64,000 bases of DNA. Source: Paraflavitalea sp. CAU 1676 (lineage in GTDB: Bacteria; Bacteroidota; Bacteroidia; Chitinophagales; Chitinophagaceae). The position numbers and the translations under genes were made by a program. Shown here in pieces: positions 26,223 through 35,028 of this stretch. Location of the stretch: positions 434,001 to 498,000 of the forward strand of contig NZ_JARHUJ010000001.1 in NCBI RefSeq assembly GCF_029223285.1. Reading direction: 5' to 3'. Positions within the stretch are counted from its first letter, which is position 1. Every line of letters begins with the position of its first letter. Below the pieces are notes generated by a model that was not told the origin of the DNA, searched no databases, and saw only the letters and a program-made list of their open reading frames with translations.

Positions 26223-26705
26223 ATGCAATGGGTAATATACATATTGGTGCTCGTGGGTACATTCCTCCTGATGGAAGGCATCACATGGCTTACCCATAAG
26301 TACATCATGCACGGACTACTCTGGTACCTGCACCGTGATCATCACCAGCCCGAACCGGGCTTCTTTGAAAAGAACGATGCCTTCTTTGTCATCTTCGCCA
26401 TCCCCAGCTTTCTCTGCATTTTGTTTGGCACCCTCGATAAATTATACTGGCTGCAGGCCATCGGCTTTGGCATCATGGCCTACGGTTTTGCCTATTTTCT
26501 CGTTCATGATGTTATCATTCATCAACGCTTTAAGTGGTTTTCACGATCCAGTAATACCTATGTGAAAACCATTCGCTGGGCGCACAAGATGCACCACCGG
26601 CACCTGGGCAAAGAAGAGGGCGAGTCGTTTGGTATGCTCTATGTACATAAGAAGTATTGGGAGAAAGTGCGAAAAGATAAAAAAATGGCCGCCCGCCAAC
26701 AGTGA
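26223..26705 (+). CDS. crtZ: Beta-carotene hydroxylase
   Basis: A 160-residue membrane protein of the fatty-acid hydroxylase superfamily. Histidine clusters that bind the di-iron centre are present: HKYIMH, HRDHH, HDVIIHQR and HKMHHRH. CrtZ adds hydroxyl groups to the beta rings, giving zeaxanthin. The stop overlaps the GTG start of crtY. No ketolase (crtW) is present, so a zeaxanthin end product is the simplest prediction. Confidence 0.94.
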   Translation: MQWVIYILVLVGTFLLMEGITWLTHKYIMHGLLWYLHRDHHQPEPGFFEKNDAFFVIFAIPSFLCILFGTLDKLYWLQAIGFGIMAYGFAYFLVHDVIIHQRFKWFSRSSNTYVKTIRWAHKMHHRHLGKEEGESFGMLYVHKKYWEKVRKDKKMAARQQ

Positions 26706-27844
26706 ACCGCTACGACTATATCATCGCAGGTGCAGGATGCGCCGGTCTCAGTTTCCTGGTAAGGCTGCTGCAAACAGAACAATACAATCAGCAAAAGATC
26801 CTCCTCATAGACCGGGCGCCCAAAACCACCAACGATCGCACCTGGTGTTTCTGGGAAAAAGAGGCCGGCTACTTCGATGCCATTGTGTATAAAAAATGGC
26901 AACAACTGTGGTTCAATCACCCCACATTTTCTACCAGGTATTCCATCGAACCCTATTCATACAAGATGATCAGGGCAATTGATTTTTATCAATATAGTTT
27001 TTCTGTCGTAGACAAGTACCCGAATGTGACTATTGTCTACGAACCCATTGAAGCGATCAGCCATGTGGAAGGCGGGGCGGTGGTGCAAACGGCCAACACA
27101 TCCTATTTCGCACCCCGGGTGTTTTCTTCGGTGCTACCCGGAAAGCCGGTCCTGAAGAAAAATCAATACTACCTGCTCCAGCATTTCAAAGGATGGCGCA
27201 TCAGAACGCCCCAAGCCATGTTCAACCCCACCGAAGCGACGCTCATGGATTTCCGTATCCCCCAAAAAAAGGGAACGGCTTTCGTATACGTCATGCCCTT
27301 TACCGAACAGGAGGCGTTGATAGAATACACCTTGTTCTCCGAACAATTACTCACAACACCCGAATATGACGCAGGTCTTACAGATTACCTCCATCGCGTA
27401 CTCGGCATCACCGATTATACGATCGAAGAGGAAGAATTCGGAGCAATCCCAATGACCAATTATCGATACCCTGTATCCGATGGAGCGATCACTTATTTGG
27501 GTACGGCGGGCGGACAAACAAAACCTTCCACCGGCTACACCTTTCAATTCATCCAAAAACAAACGGCAAGCCTGGTCACCATGATGGATGAGCGACAACC
27601 AGCTACAGAAAAACACTTACAACACCACCGGCGCTTTCACTGGTACGATGCCACCTTGCTCAACATCCTTGCCCATAAAAAATTGCCCGGCGATATCATA
27701 TTTAAAGAGCTCTTCAAAAACAATCGTATCACCGATATCCTGCAGTTCCTCGACAATGAAACCAGCCTCTTCCAGGAAATGAGAATAATTACGGTATTGC
27801 CAAAAAGGGTATTTCTACGCGCAGCATGCCAACAACTATTCTAA
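26702..27844 (+). CDS. crtY: Lycopene beta-cyclase
   Basis: A 380-residue protein. The GTG at 26702 overlaps the crtZ stop (GTGA), which supports this start. The N-terminal nucleotide-binding motif is YDYIIAGAGCAGLSFLVRL, then DRAPKTTNDRTWCFWE, and further along FRIPQKKGTAFVYVMPF, as in CrtY-type cyclases of Bacteroidota and Proteobacteria. It closes both ends of lycopene to beta-carotene. It is the last gene of the crt operon. Confidence 0.94.
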   Translation: MNRYDYIIAGAGCAGLSFLVRLLQTEQYNQQKILLIDRAPKTTNDRTWCFWEKEAGYFDAIVYKKWQQLWFNHPTFSTRYSIEPYSYKMIRAIDFYQYSFSVVDKYPNVTIVYEPIEAISHVEGGAVVQTANTSYFAPRVFSSVLPGKPVLKKNQYYLLQHFKGWRIRTPQAMFNPTEATLMDFRIPQKKGTAFVYVMPFTEQEALIEYTLFSEQLLTTPEYDAGLTDYLHRVLGITDYTIEEEEFGAIPMTNYRYPVSDGAITYLGTAGGQTKPSTGYTFQFIQKQTASLVTMMDERQPATEKHLQHHRRFHWYDATLLNILAHKKLPGDIIFKELFKNNRITDILQFLDNETSLFQEMRIITVLPKRVFLRAACQQLF

Positions 27845-27866
27845 ATAAGATCACCACCGGTTTGAT

Positions 27867-27888
27867 AGACAATTAATAGTTGTCTTTG
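27867..27888 (+). terminator. Weak hairpin after crtY
   Basis: AGACAA and TTGTCT (6 bp) around a 7-nt loop, followed by a short T-rich stretch, 22 bases after the crtY stop. It may end the crt operon. The rest of the 209-base gap before the next gene shows nothing clear. Confidence 0.35.
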
Positions 27889-28053
27889 TGACATGCCCAT
27901 ATCCGTTCATGATTTTATGAAATATAGGCCCGGTGTGGATTTGATAAAACACAAATCGGCTTGTATTTATAAATGAGGTACATTTTGGCAGAATAATTGT
28001 AGATCAATCTCCTCGTTGAGTCGTAGCATTCATTAATCAAGGAAAGTGATCTT

Positions 28054-29991
28054 ATGAGAAGCCTGTTTCTATGTGTGACTGCATGGGTATGCAGTTGTGT
28101 ACCCCTATTCGCACAGGTTAGTTTTACTGCCGACAATGTTGTTCCACCCTACAACGGCGATTTTCTTTATGGTACCAATGGCGGCTGGTACTGGACCTGG
28201 GATGGAACATCCATCACCGATATCTCCGTCGGTAACCGATCCAAAAACATTGTTGGAATAGAAAGCAGAACCTTCAGGCCACCCATACCGGCCGACTTCG
28301 TAGACTATTACGGCTACGACGTGAGCCTCGCCGGGTTTCAATATGCACAAAATCTTGGTGTACGTGATGTAACCGTCATTCTAAACGGATCGGTACCTGG
28401 CCAGCGCGATAACACTTTTTATGGTCCAGACGGAAAACCCGCTGCCGGTAATACCTGCAATCAGTCATCCTGGATGTTCAAGAACATGTACACACCTATC
28501 TGGGACGGTGGCTTGAATGGCACTCCTTACAATGACACCAATTACTGCGCGAAGTACGTTTACGAGATAGTATCCCGCTATAAGTCATTTACCAAATTCT
28601 GGGAAGTGGTCAATGAACCCGATTTCGATCAAACACAGGTGGCCTGGCGCAGTCGCGGACAACCGGGCAACTGGTGGGAGAACCTGCCCGATCCCTGCGC
28701 ACTCACCAATCTCCGCTCTCCCGTATTCCACTATATACGCTGGCTGCGTATCACCTACGATATTGTGAAGACACTCGACCCTACGGCCTATGTGTGCCCC
28801 GGCGGTATTGGCTACCTGGCATTTGCCGATATCCTTTGCAGGTACACCGATAACCCCGTCGATGGTAGTGTGACCCCCGAATATCCAAAACCGGCTTCTG
28901 CGTATTTCGATGTACTCAGCTACCACAGCTATCCGCAATACGCTTTGGGTTATTGGAGCAACGCTGCCAATGGCTTTGTGTATGAAAGGCAGTCCGATAA
29001 AGCTGCCGAGAAATTCGTGGAAGGCAAATACCTGTTCGATAGCCTGCTCGCCCTGTACGGATATGATGGAGTACAGAAACCCAAGAAGCTTTTCATCTGC
29101 ACCGAGACCAACATCGCCTCTGCCTCCTTTGACGGATATATTGGTTCGGATGTGGCGCAAACCAACTATGTTATCAAAACAATGGTGCTGAGCCAAAAGC
29201 ACGATATCAAACAAACTTATTTCTTTGTACTGGGCGATGGAAAGAAAGCATCGGAGGCAACCTATAGCTTCGACGTCATGGGCCTTTATGAATGCCTCAC
29301 CGATAACGGACCTGCCAGTGGAGGTCCCGGTTACCAGCAGAAGATCAAGAATTCGGGCAAAGCATTTAAAACAATTGCCAACCTGTTGTACAAAGCAAAA
29401 TATGATGCAGCAAGAACCGCCGCGTTGAACTTGCCCCCAAGTATTGAAGGTGGCGCCTTTCTGGACTCTACCGGCCTGTACAGGTATGTGCTGTGGGCCA
29501 AAACCACCGGCGATTGGAGTGAGAACTCTTCTGCCACCTATGCTTTTCCTGCGGCATTGGGGGTGTCGCCCACCATGGAGCTGCGGGCCTTCGACTGGAG
29601 TTACAGCAGGGCCACCAGCATCGTCAACTCCAACAGCATCCCGCTCACTGGTACGCCTGTGTTCATGTCGGAAGATTTTACCGTATTGGCCGTCGACGAC
29701 GATAAACCCAAGCCGCCGCCCACCAGTTCGGAGTTTGCACTGAGCATCTATCCCAACCCGGCAACGCCTGCCACTACGATGACCTTTACCATCAAAGGAA
29801 ATGCAAAGGTCAACGTGTCGATCTTCAATGCTGAAGGCCGCCTCGTAAAAACAGTACTCAACAGCCGCAGTTATACGGCCGGTACACATATTGTGAAGTT
29901 GCCCATACAGGAGCTCACAAGTGGAGTGTACTATGCCCGGTTCGAAACGGAAAAGTCGAAAGAAATGCGAAAGTTTGTCGTTACTAAATAA
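28054..29991 (+). CDS. Secreted glycoside hydrolase-like protein (clan GH-A fold) with T9SS sorting domain
   Basis: A 645-residue protein with a signal peptide (CVTAWVCSCVPLFAQ). The central part reads like a TIM-barrel glycosidase: WEVVNEPDF with candidate acid/base E188 and FICTETNIA with candidate nucleophile E351, 163 residues apart. The last ~80 residues (LSIYPNPATP, VNVSIFNAEGRLVK, GVYYARFETE, KFVVTK) are a type A C-terminal sorting domain for type IX secretion, so the enzyme is exported across the outer membrane or held at the surface. The exact GH family and substrate are not clear. No sugar transporter genes lie beside it. Cysteines are frequent for a secreted protein of this phylum. 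Confidence 0.8.
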   Translation: MRSLFLCVTAWVCSCVPLFAQVSFTADNVVPPYNGDFLYGTNGGWYWTWDGTSITDISVGNRSKNIVGIESRTFRPPIPADFVDYYGYDVSLAGFQYAQNLGVRDVTVILNGSVPGQRDNTFYGPDGKPAAGNTCNQSSWMFKNMYTPIWDGGLNGTPYNDTNYCAKYVYEIVSRYKSFTKFWEVVNEPDFDQTQVAWRSRGQPGNWWENLPDPCALTNLRSPVFHYIRWLRITYDIVKTLDPTAYVCPGGIGYLAFADILCRYTDNPVDGSVTPEYPKPASAYFDVLSYHSYPQYALGYWSNAANGFVYERQSDKAAEKFVEGKYLFDSLLALYGYDGVQKPKKLFICTETNIASASFDGYIGSDVAQTNYVIKTMVLSQKHDIKQTYFFVLGDGKKASEATYSFDVMGLYECLTDNGPASGGPGYQQKIKNSGKAFKTIANLLYKAKYDAARTAALNLPPSIEGGAFLDSTGLYRYVLWAKTTGDWSENSSATYAFPAALGVSPTMELRAFDWSYSRATSIVNSNSIPLTGTPVFMSEDFTVLAVDDDKPKPPPTSSEFALSIYPNPATPATTMTFTIKGNAKVNVSIFNAEGRLVKTVLNSRSYTAGTHIVKLPIQELTSGVYYARFETEKSKEMRKFVVTK

Positions 29992-30006
29992 TCACTCAAT
30001 GCCAGG

Positions 30007-30054
30007 AGCCGGTCACCCGCGTTAGGCGGGAGCCGGCTCATTTTACTTTTCCGT
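30007..30054 (+). terminator. Terminator after the glycosidase-like gene
   Basis: Two-part stem: AGCCGG with CCGGCT and CCCGC with GCGGG, small internal bulge, then a T-rich run. It sits between the glycosidase stop and the response regulator gene. Confidence 0.65.
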
Positions 30055-30080
30055 AGCTTTGTCCCCAACAAAGCATACCT

Positions 30081-31427
30081 ATGCCCGGCACCATACTCCT
30101 GATCGACGATGAAGAAAAGCTGAGAGGACTCCTGAAACGCATCATCACCCTCGAAGGGTTTACGACCCTCGAAGCCTCCAACCTCCGCGCCGGCGCCAAA
30201 CTACTCGAAAAAGAACCCATCGACATCGTGCTTTGTGATGTAAAACTGCCCGACGGCAGCGGCGTCGAATTTGTAAAGGAGGTAAAAGCAAAACATCCTG
30301 TTGTCGAGATCATTCTGCTTACCGCTTACGGTAATATCCCCGACGGCATACAGGCTATGAAGAACGGAGCCTTTGACTACATTACCAAAGGCGACGACAA
30401 CGATAAGATCATACCCCTCCTCATGCGGGCCCTGGAGAAAGTGCAACTGCAAAAACGCATTGAACAACTCGAACAGCAGGTAGGAAAGAAATACAGTTTC
30501 GATAATGTGCTCGGGCACTCACCGGCCATCAAAGAGGCGATCGCGCTGGCTCGCAAAGTAGCGCCCGCCGACGCAACGGTATTGTTATTGGGGGAAACAG
30601 GTACGGGAAAGGAAGTATTTGCCCAGGCCATCCACGCCGGCAGCAAACGGGCCGGTAAACCCTTCCTGGCCCTCAACTGCGGAGCCTTCAGCAAGGAGCT
30701 GCTCGAAAGTGAATTGTTTGGCTACCGCGCCGGCGCCTTTACCAGTGCCGTCAAGGATAAGAAAGGCCTCATTGAAGAAGCCAATAATGGTACGCTGTTC
30801 CTCGACGAAATAGGGGAGATGCACATCGACCTGCAGAGTAAATTGCTGCGGGTGCTCGAAACCAGCGAATTCATTAAAGTAGGCGATACAAAACCCACAC
30901 GGGTGAATGTAAGGATCATTGCAGCAACCAACCGCCACCTGCACGAGGAAGTGAAAGAAGGCAGGTTCCGGGAAGATCTCTATTACCGGCTGAACGTATT
31001 CACCATCTCACTACCTGCGCTGCGTGATCGCAAGAAGGACATCCCCGCCCTGGCGATCTATTTCATGCAGGTGTTTGCCCGTAAATCGAATCAGCGCATC
31101 ACAGGCATGTCGGCCGAGTTCCTCGAGCAAATGGAACGTCATGCCTGGAAAGGAAACATCCGGGAGTTGAAGAATATTATGGAGCGTGCCGTCATCATGT
31201 CTGATGGTCCCGAGTTGCAGGTGAGCGACCTGCCGCTCGAACTACAACAGGCGCCAGACGCAGGAGCCGGCGCAACACTGTCTGCCTTTTCGCTAGCCAG
31301 CATGGAGAAATTGCATATTCAACGGGTGCTCAACCATACCCATGGTAATAAAACCGAAGCCGCTAAGTTGTTGGATATCGGTCTCACTACCTTATACCGG
31401 AAAATAGAGGAATACAAGTTATTGTAA
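30081..31427 (+). CDS. NtrC-family sigma-54-dependent response regulator
   Basis: A 448-residue protein. Receiver domain at about residues 1-120 (LLIDDEEKL, phosphate acceptor D53 in [12 protein letters not shown]). AAA+ domain at about 140-380 with Walker A GETGTGKE, Walker B LFLDEIGE and the sigma-54 contact loop GAFTSA, a change of the usual GAFTGA. C-terminal Fis-type helix-turn-helix ends in [24 protein letters not shown]. It activates sigma-54 promoters. The only clear sigma-54 promoter in the neighbourhood is upstream of the kdp genes, so kdp is the likely target. Its stop overlaps the dctA stop on the other strand by 9 bases. Confidence 0.95.
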   Translation: MPGTILLIDDEEKLRGLLKRIITLEGFTTLEASNLRAGAKLLEKEPIDIVLCDVKLPDGSGVEFVKEVKAKHPVVEIILLTAYGNIPDGIQAMKNGAFDYITKGDDNDKIIPLLMRALEKVQLQKRIEQLEQQVGKKYSFDNVLGHSPAIKEAIALARKVAPADATVLLLGETGTGKEVFAQAIHAGSKRAGKPFLALNCGAFSKELLESELFGYRAGAFTSAVKDKKGLIEEANNGTLFLDEIGEMHIDLQSKLLRVLETSEFIKVGDTKPTRVNVRIIAATNRHLHEEVKEGRFREDLYYRLNVFTISLPALRDRKKDIPALAIYFMQVFARKSNQRITGMSAEFLEQMERHAWKGNIRELKNIMERAVIMSDGPELQVSDLPLELQQAPDAGAGATLSAFSLASMEKLHIQRVLNHTHGNKTEAAKLLDIGLTTLYRKIEEYKLL

Positions 31428-32678
31428 CACCTTTTTCGCCTTCTCCATATCCAGTTCCTTCTCCCATTTCGATACGAAGATAGTTGCCACCGCATTGCCA
31501 ATAATATTGGTGAGGGCGCGGGCCTCGCTCATGAAGCGATCTATGCCTAATATAAGGGCCAGCCCTGCAACAGGGATATTACCCGCAGCCGGCAGCGTGG
31601 CGGCCAGCGTAATGAAACCGCTGCCGGTAACACCCGCAGCTCCTTTGGAGGTAATCATCAATACCAGCAACAGGGTAAGCTGCTGGCCAAGGTCCATGGG
31701 CGTATTGGTAGCCTGCGCAATAAAGATAGCAGCCATGGTGAGGTAAATGGAAGTGCCGTCGAGGTTGAACGAATAGCCGGTAGGTACCACCAGTCCAACC
31801 ACCGATTTGGAGCAGCCTGCATTTTCAAGCTTCTCGATCAGGCTCGGCAGGGCCGATTCACTGGAGGAGGTGCCCAACACAATGAGCAATTCTTCTTTCA
31901 GGTACTTCAGCAGTTTAAAGATGTTGAACCGCATGTAATATAGTATGCTGCCCAGTACCACTACAATGAAGATGATACAGGTGAGGTAGAAAGTGCCCAT
32001 CAGTTTTGCCAGTTGCTGCAAACTGCCGGCACCGTATTTACCGATGGTGAACGACATGGCGCCGAGGGCACCCAGCGGCGCCACGCGCATGATCACATGG
32101 ATAATGCCAAAGAGAATATCAGAGAAACCCTTAATAAAGGTCATTACCGGGTGCACCCGGCTTCCCAGCTTCAGCGCAGCAGCGCCAAACAATACCGAGA
32201 ACAGCAATATCTGCAACAGGTCGCCTTTCGTAAAGGCATCGAAGATCGTGTGCGGAATAATATTCAGCAGAAACTCAGTCGTGGTTTGCGCCTTTGGCAC
32301 TACAGCAACATCTTTCAACGCTGATGGGTCCAGTTTGGTGACATCTATATTCATTCCCACGCCGGGCTTCAGTATGTTGATAGCTGCCAGTCCGATCAAC
32401 AGCGCGATGGTCGTTAATACCTCAAAATAGAGCAGCGCCTTTACGCCTACTGTCCCCGCACGCTTCATGTCGTCCATCCCCGTCATACCGCTCACGATGG
32501 TACAGAAGATCACCGGACCGATCAACATCTTCACCAGGCGGATGAACCCATCGCCCAGAGGCTTTAACTGTACCGCAAAAGAAGGGTAAAAATGGCCGAG
32601 CAAAATACCGGTAACGATCGCTACAATTACCTGAAAATAAAGACTCCGGTAGAACTTTTTACTGCGCTTGGGGATCAT
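31419..32678 (-). CDS. dctA: C4-dicarboxylate/cation symporter
   Basis: A 419-residue membrane protein of the DAACS family, very close to enterobacterial DctA in the key regions: [61 protein letters not shown] and [16 protein letters not shown]. These form the re-entrant loops and TM7/TM8 that bind sodium/protons and substrate. It takes up succinate, fumarate or malate across the inner membrane. The gene is divergent from the kdp genes and converges on the response regulator gene. No -24/-12 sigma-54 site pointing toward dctA was found, so it is probably not controlled like rhizobial dctA. Confidence 0.93.
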   Translation of the reverse strand: MIPKRSKKFYRSLYFQVIVAIVTGILLGHFYPSFAVQLKPLGDGFIRLVKMLIGPVIFCTIVSGMTGMDDMKRAGTVGVKALLYFEVLTTIALLIGLAAINILKPGVGMNIDVTKLDPSALKDVAVVPKAQTTTEFLLNIIPHTIFDAFTKGDLLQILLFSVLFGAAALKLGSRVHPVMTFIKGFSDILFGIIHVIMRVAPLGALGAMSFTIGKYGAGSLQQLAKLMGTFYLTCIIFIVVVLGSILYYMRFNIFKLLKYLKEELLIVLGTSSSESALPSLIEKLENAGCSKSVVGLVVPTGYSFNLDGTSIYLTMAAIFIAQATNTPMDLGQQLTLLLVLMITSKGAAGVTGSGFITLAATLPAAGNIPVAGLALILGIDRFMSEARALTNIIGNAVATIFVSKWEKELDMEKAKKVLQ

Positions 32679-32729
32679 GCCGTCAAGATAGGGAAATAAT
32701 TTGTATCACTTCTTTTTCCATTTTGAAAA

Positions 32730-32756
32730 GCCACCCTACCAAAATGAAAGGGTGGC
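32730..32756. repeat. Inverted repeat between dctA and kdp
   Basis: GCCACCCT and AGGGTGGC (8 bp, 11-nt spacer), about 52 bases upstream of the dctA ATG and about 95 bases upstream of the sigma-54 promoter of kdp. It could be an activator site for the response regulator or a hairpin in a transcript. No other signal was seen in 32757-32848. Confidence 0.4.
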
Positions 32757-32848
32757 CAACGAGTGGCGGCCATGCCAGCAATCAATCCTTCGCGGCTAAG
32801 CGCTTATAAATCAAATAGTAATTGACTGTTCAAAAAAAAGTACGGCTA

Positions 32849-32865
32849 CCGGTACACCCTTTGCC
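32849..32865 (+). promoter_or_regulatory. Sigma-54 (-24/-12) promoter upstream of the kdp genes
   Basis: GG at 32851-32852 and GC at 32863-32864 with exactly 10 bases between; the context reads CCGGTAC then TTTGCC, close to the consensus TGGCAC-N5-TTGC. The predicted start of transcription is near 32876, just ahead of the first small peptide gene. It fits control by the NtrC-family regulator at 30081. Confidence 0.65.
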
Positions 32866-32888
32866 AACCCTATTGGCAAATGACAAAT

Positions 32889-32999
32889 ATGAAAACGAAC
32901 AAAAAGGCATTCGCCGACCGGCTCAACATGCACATCGTGGTGCCGGCCTTGTATGTAGCCGTGCTCATCGCTTTACTCATATCCTCGCTCACCCACTAA
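32889..32999 (+). CDS. Small membrane peptide upstream of kdpF (36 aa)
   Basis: ATG at 32889 gives MKTNKKAFADRLNMH followed by one hydrophobic segment of about 18 residues and a short polar end. An ATG nine bases earlier (32880) is also possible but lies nearly on the predicted transcription start. The peptide has a charged N-terminus and a single membrane helix, as in small transporter subunits. I do not recognise a family. It is first in the kdp gene run, 11 bases before the next small frame. It is too short for usual gene finders and coding status is unproven. Confidence 0.5.
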   Translation: MKTNKKAFADRLNMHIVVPALYVAVLIALLISSLTH

Positions 33000-33010
33000 A
33001 ATCCAGCAAA

Positions 33011-33094
33011 ATGCTCACTATAATTCTTTTGATCGCCGGCATTACCAGTTTCGCACTCTTTTTTAAATGTGTCGATTTTTTCGAAAAGGTATAG
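33011..33094 (+). CDS. Small membrane peptide upstream of kdpF (27 aa)
   Basis: A 27-residue frame, MLTIILLIAGITSFALFF then KCVDFFEKV. One membrane helix covers most of it, and the short amphipathic, charged end resembles KdpF in overall design without being the same sequence. It lies between the 36-residue peptide and kdpF and in the same direction. I do not know a named family for it. If real, it could be another small subunit or stabiliser of the KdpABC complex. Confidence 0.55.
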   Translation: MLTIILLIAGITSFALFFKCVDFFEKV

Positions 33095-33129
33095 GCGAAA
33101 ACATTGATAAAGGCAAAAACTAAACAGTC

Positions 33130-33210
33130 ATGATGAATATACTCTTTGCAGTCTCCATCCTCGTATTTATTTACCTGGTCTACGTACTGCTCAAACCCGA
33201 AAAATTTTAA
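33130..33210 (+). CDS. kdpF: Potassium-transporting ATPase KdpF subunit
   Basis: A 26-residue peptide (or 25 from the second ATG), MMNILFAVSILVFIYLVYVLL then KPEKF. The single helix followed by a short Lys/Pro/Glu-Phe end matches KdpF, the small lipid-like stabiliser of KdpABC. It lies 18 bases ahead of kdpA, the standard position. Confidence 0.85.
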   Translation: MMNILFAVSILVFIYLVYVLLKPEKF

Positions 33211-33228
33211 CGCTAAACTGATTGGACA

Positions 33229-34941
33229 ATGAATACAGAATTAACCGGTGTGGTCGTAACGTTCCTGCTGACAGTACTGTTGGCTTTTCCACTGGGACGC
33301 TATATCGCCAAAGTGTTCCGCGGCGATAGAACGATCACCGACTTCATGAATCCCGTTGAAAAATTCATCTTCCGCTTCAGTGGTATCGATCCCGCTAAAA
33401 AGATGAATTGGAAGGAGTTTCTCAAGGCCATGCTTACCATCAACATGCTTTGGTTCGTTTACGCCTTCTTCCTGCTCCTTTTCCAGGACAAGCTGCCTTT
33501 GAACCCCGATGGCAATCCAGGTCAGACACCCGATCTGGCCTTCAATACCGCCATCAGTTTTCTCGTCAACTGCGACCTGCAGCACTATTCCGGCGAATCG
33601 GGCGTCACTTACCTCACCCAGTTGCTGGTAATGAACTTTCTCATGTTCGTCAGTGCTGCTACAGGCATTGCTGCTCTCGTAGGTGTGCTCAATGGCCTGC
33701 GGGAAAAGACCACCAACAACCTGGGTAACTTCTGGAGCATCTTCACCAAAACGGTTACCCGCATCCTGTTACCGCTCTGTATCGTCGTGGCCCTCATCCT
33801 GGTCTTTAATGGTACACCCGCCAGCTTTGATGGAAAAGATACCACGACCACCTTGCAGGGCGATACGATACAGGTATCTCGCGGACCCGCAGCCGGGATG
33901 ATCGCGATCAAGCACATAGGCACCAATGGCGGCGGTTGGTTTGGGGCCAACTCAGCGCACCCGCTGGAGAATCCCAATTATTTCACCAATATGGTCGAGC
34001 TGATCGCGCAAATGATCATACCTATCGCGATGATCTTCGCACTCGGCTTTTACCTCAACCGCAAGAAACTGGCGTACGTGATATTCGGCGTTATGACGGT
34101 AGGTATGCTGTTGCTGCTGATACCCACGATACATTGGGAAACAGCCGGCAGCCCGGCCATCGAAAAACTCGGTGTGGCGCAACCAATGGGCGCCATGGAA
34201 GGAAAAGAGGTTCGCTTTGGCCCTGCCTCCTCCGGCTACTGGAGCATCGTTACCACGATCATTTCAACTGGCTCCGTCAACTCCATGCATGATAGCTCCA
34301 TGCCACTCTCGGGTATGATGCAAATGTTGGGTATGATGATCAATGCCTTCTATGGCGGTTGTGGAGTAGGCATACTCAACTATCTTGTCTATATCATCAT
34401 TGCGGTGTTTATCGCCGGGCTGATGGTGGGGCGTACGCCAGAGTTTATGGGACACAAAGTGGAAGCCCGCGAAGTGAAGATCGCCGCCATCGTAACCCTT
34501 TTCTCAGCCTTCCTGCTGAAAGCTGGTGTGGCACTCGCGGCCTACTTCGTAGCCCATCATCCGGAAATGGCCTGGGCCGTAAAACCCAGCGCCTGGTTGA
34601 ATAATCCTGGCTATCACGGCTTCTCTGAAATGTTGTACGAATTTACCTCAGCCAATGCCAACAATGGTAGCGGATTTGAAGGTCTCGGTGATAATAATAT
34701 CTTTTGGAACGTATCGACGGGCATCGTGCTCATCCTTTCGCGGTTCATACCCATCATTGGTCCGGTAGCGATCGTTGGTTTGCTGGCCAACAAAAAATTC
34801 ATACCCGAATCACCCGGAACCCTTCGCACCGACTCCATGACCTTTGGTATGATGACATTCGCAGTTATTATAATCATTAATGCCCTATCCTTCTTCCCGG
34901 CATTGACCCTGGGACCACTCGCTGAATATTTCAGCATGTAG
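33229..34941 (+). CDS. kdpA: Potassium-transporting ATPase subunit A (channel-like)
   Basis: A 570-residue membrane protein of normal KdpA length. It has the four pore-loop layout; one pore segment reads GTNGGGWFGANSAHPLENP. Other family signs are FNTAISFLVNCDLQHYSGE and NNGSGFEGLGDNNIFWN. It binds and passes K+ with high affinity in the inner membrane. It is followed by kdpB after 87 bases. KdpA is part of the ATP-driven complex induced at low potassium. Confidence 0.97.
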   Translation: MNTELTGVVVTFLLTVLLAFPLGRYIAKVFRGDRTITDFMNPVEKFIFRFSGIDPAKKMNWKEFLKAMLTINMLWFVYAFFLLLFQDKLPLNPDGNPGQTPDLAFNTAISFLVNCDLQHYSGESGVTYLTQLLVMNFLMFVSAATGIAALVGVLNGLREKTTNNLGNFWSIFTKTVTRILLPLCIVVALILVFNGTPASFDGKDTTTTLQGDTIQVSRGPAAGMIAIKHIGTNGGGWFGANSAHPLENPNYFTNMVELIAQMIIPIAMIFALGFYLNRKKLAYVIFGVMTVGMLLLLIPTIHWETAGSPAIEKLGVAQPMGAMEGKEVRFGPASSGYWSIVTTIISTGSVNSMHDSSMPLSGMMQMLGMMINAFYGGCGVGILNYLVYIIIAVFIAGLMVGRTPEFMGHKVEAREVKIAAIVTLFSAFLLKAGVALAAYFVAHHPEMAWAVKPSAWLNNPGYHGFSEMLYEFTSANANNGSGFEGLGDNNIFWNVSTGIVLILSRFIPIIGPVAIVGLLANKKFIPESPGTLRTDSMTFGMMTFAVIIIINALSFFPALTLGPLAEYFSM

Positions 34942-35028
34942 GTAAGCGCACGTAGGTGACGGGGCTGGCAATAAGGCCTCGTCACTTACCAATCGCTTGA
35001 TTTCAAAGCAACATAAAGACTATTAACA

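Noticed and set aside
28585-29889. 434-codon minus-strand frame over the glycosidase-like gene
   Set aside because: Antisense shadow; the plus-strand product has a signal peptide, catalytic motifs and a sorting domain.
32679-32848. Sigma-54 promoter directed at dctA
   Set aside because: No GG-N10-GC with a fitting context on the minus strand.
32822-33094. Single 90-residue gene upstream of kdp
   Set aside because: Its first part has no membrane segment or family sign and starts with TTG ahead of the sigma-54 promoter; the 27-residue end with its own ATG is the believable part.
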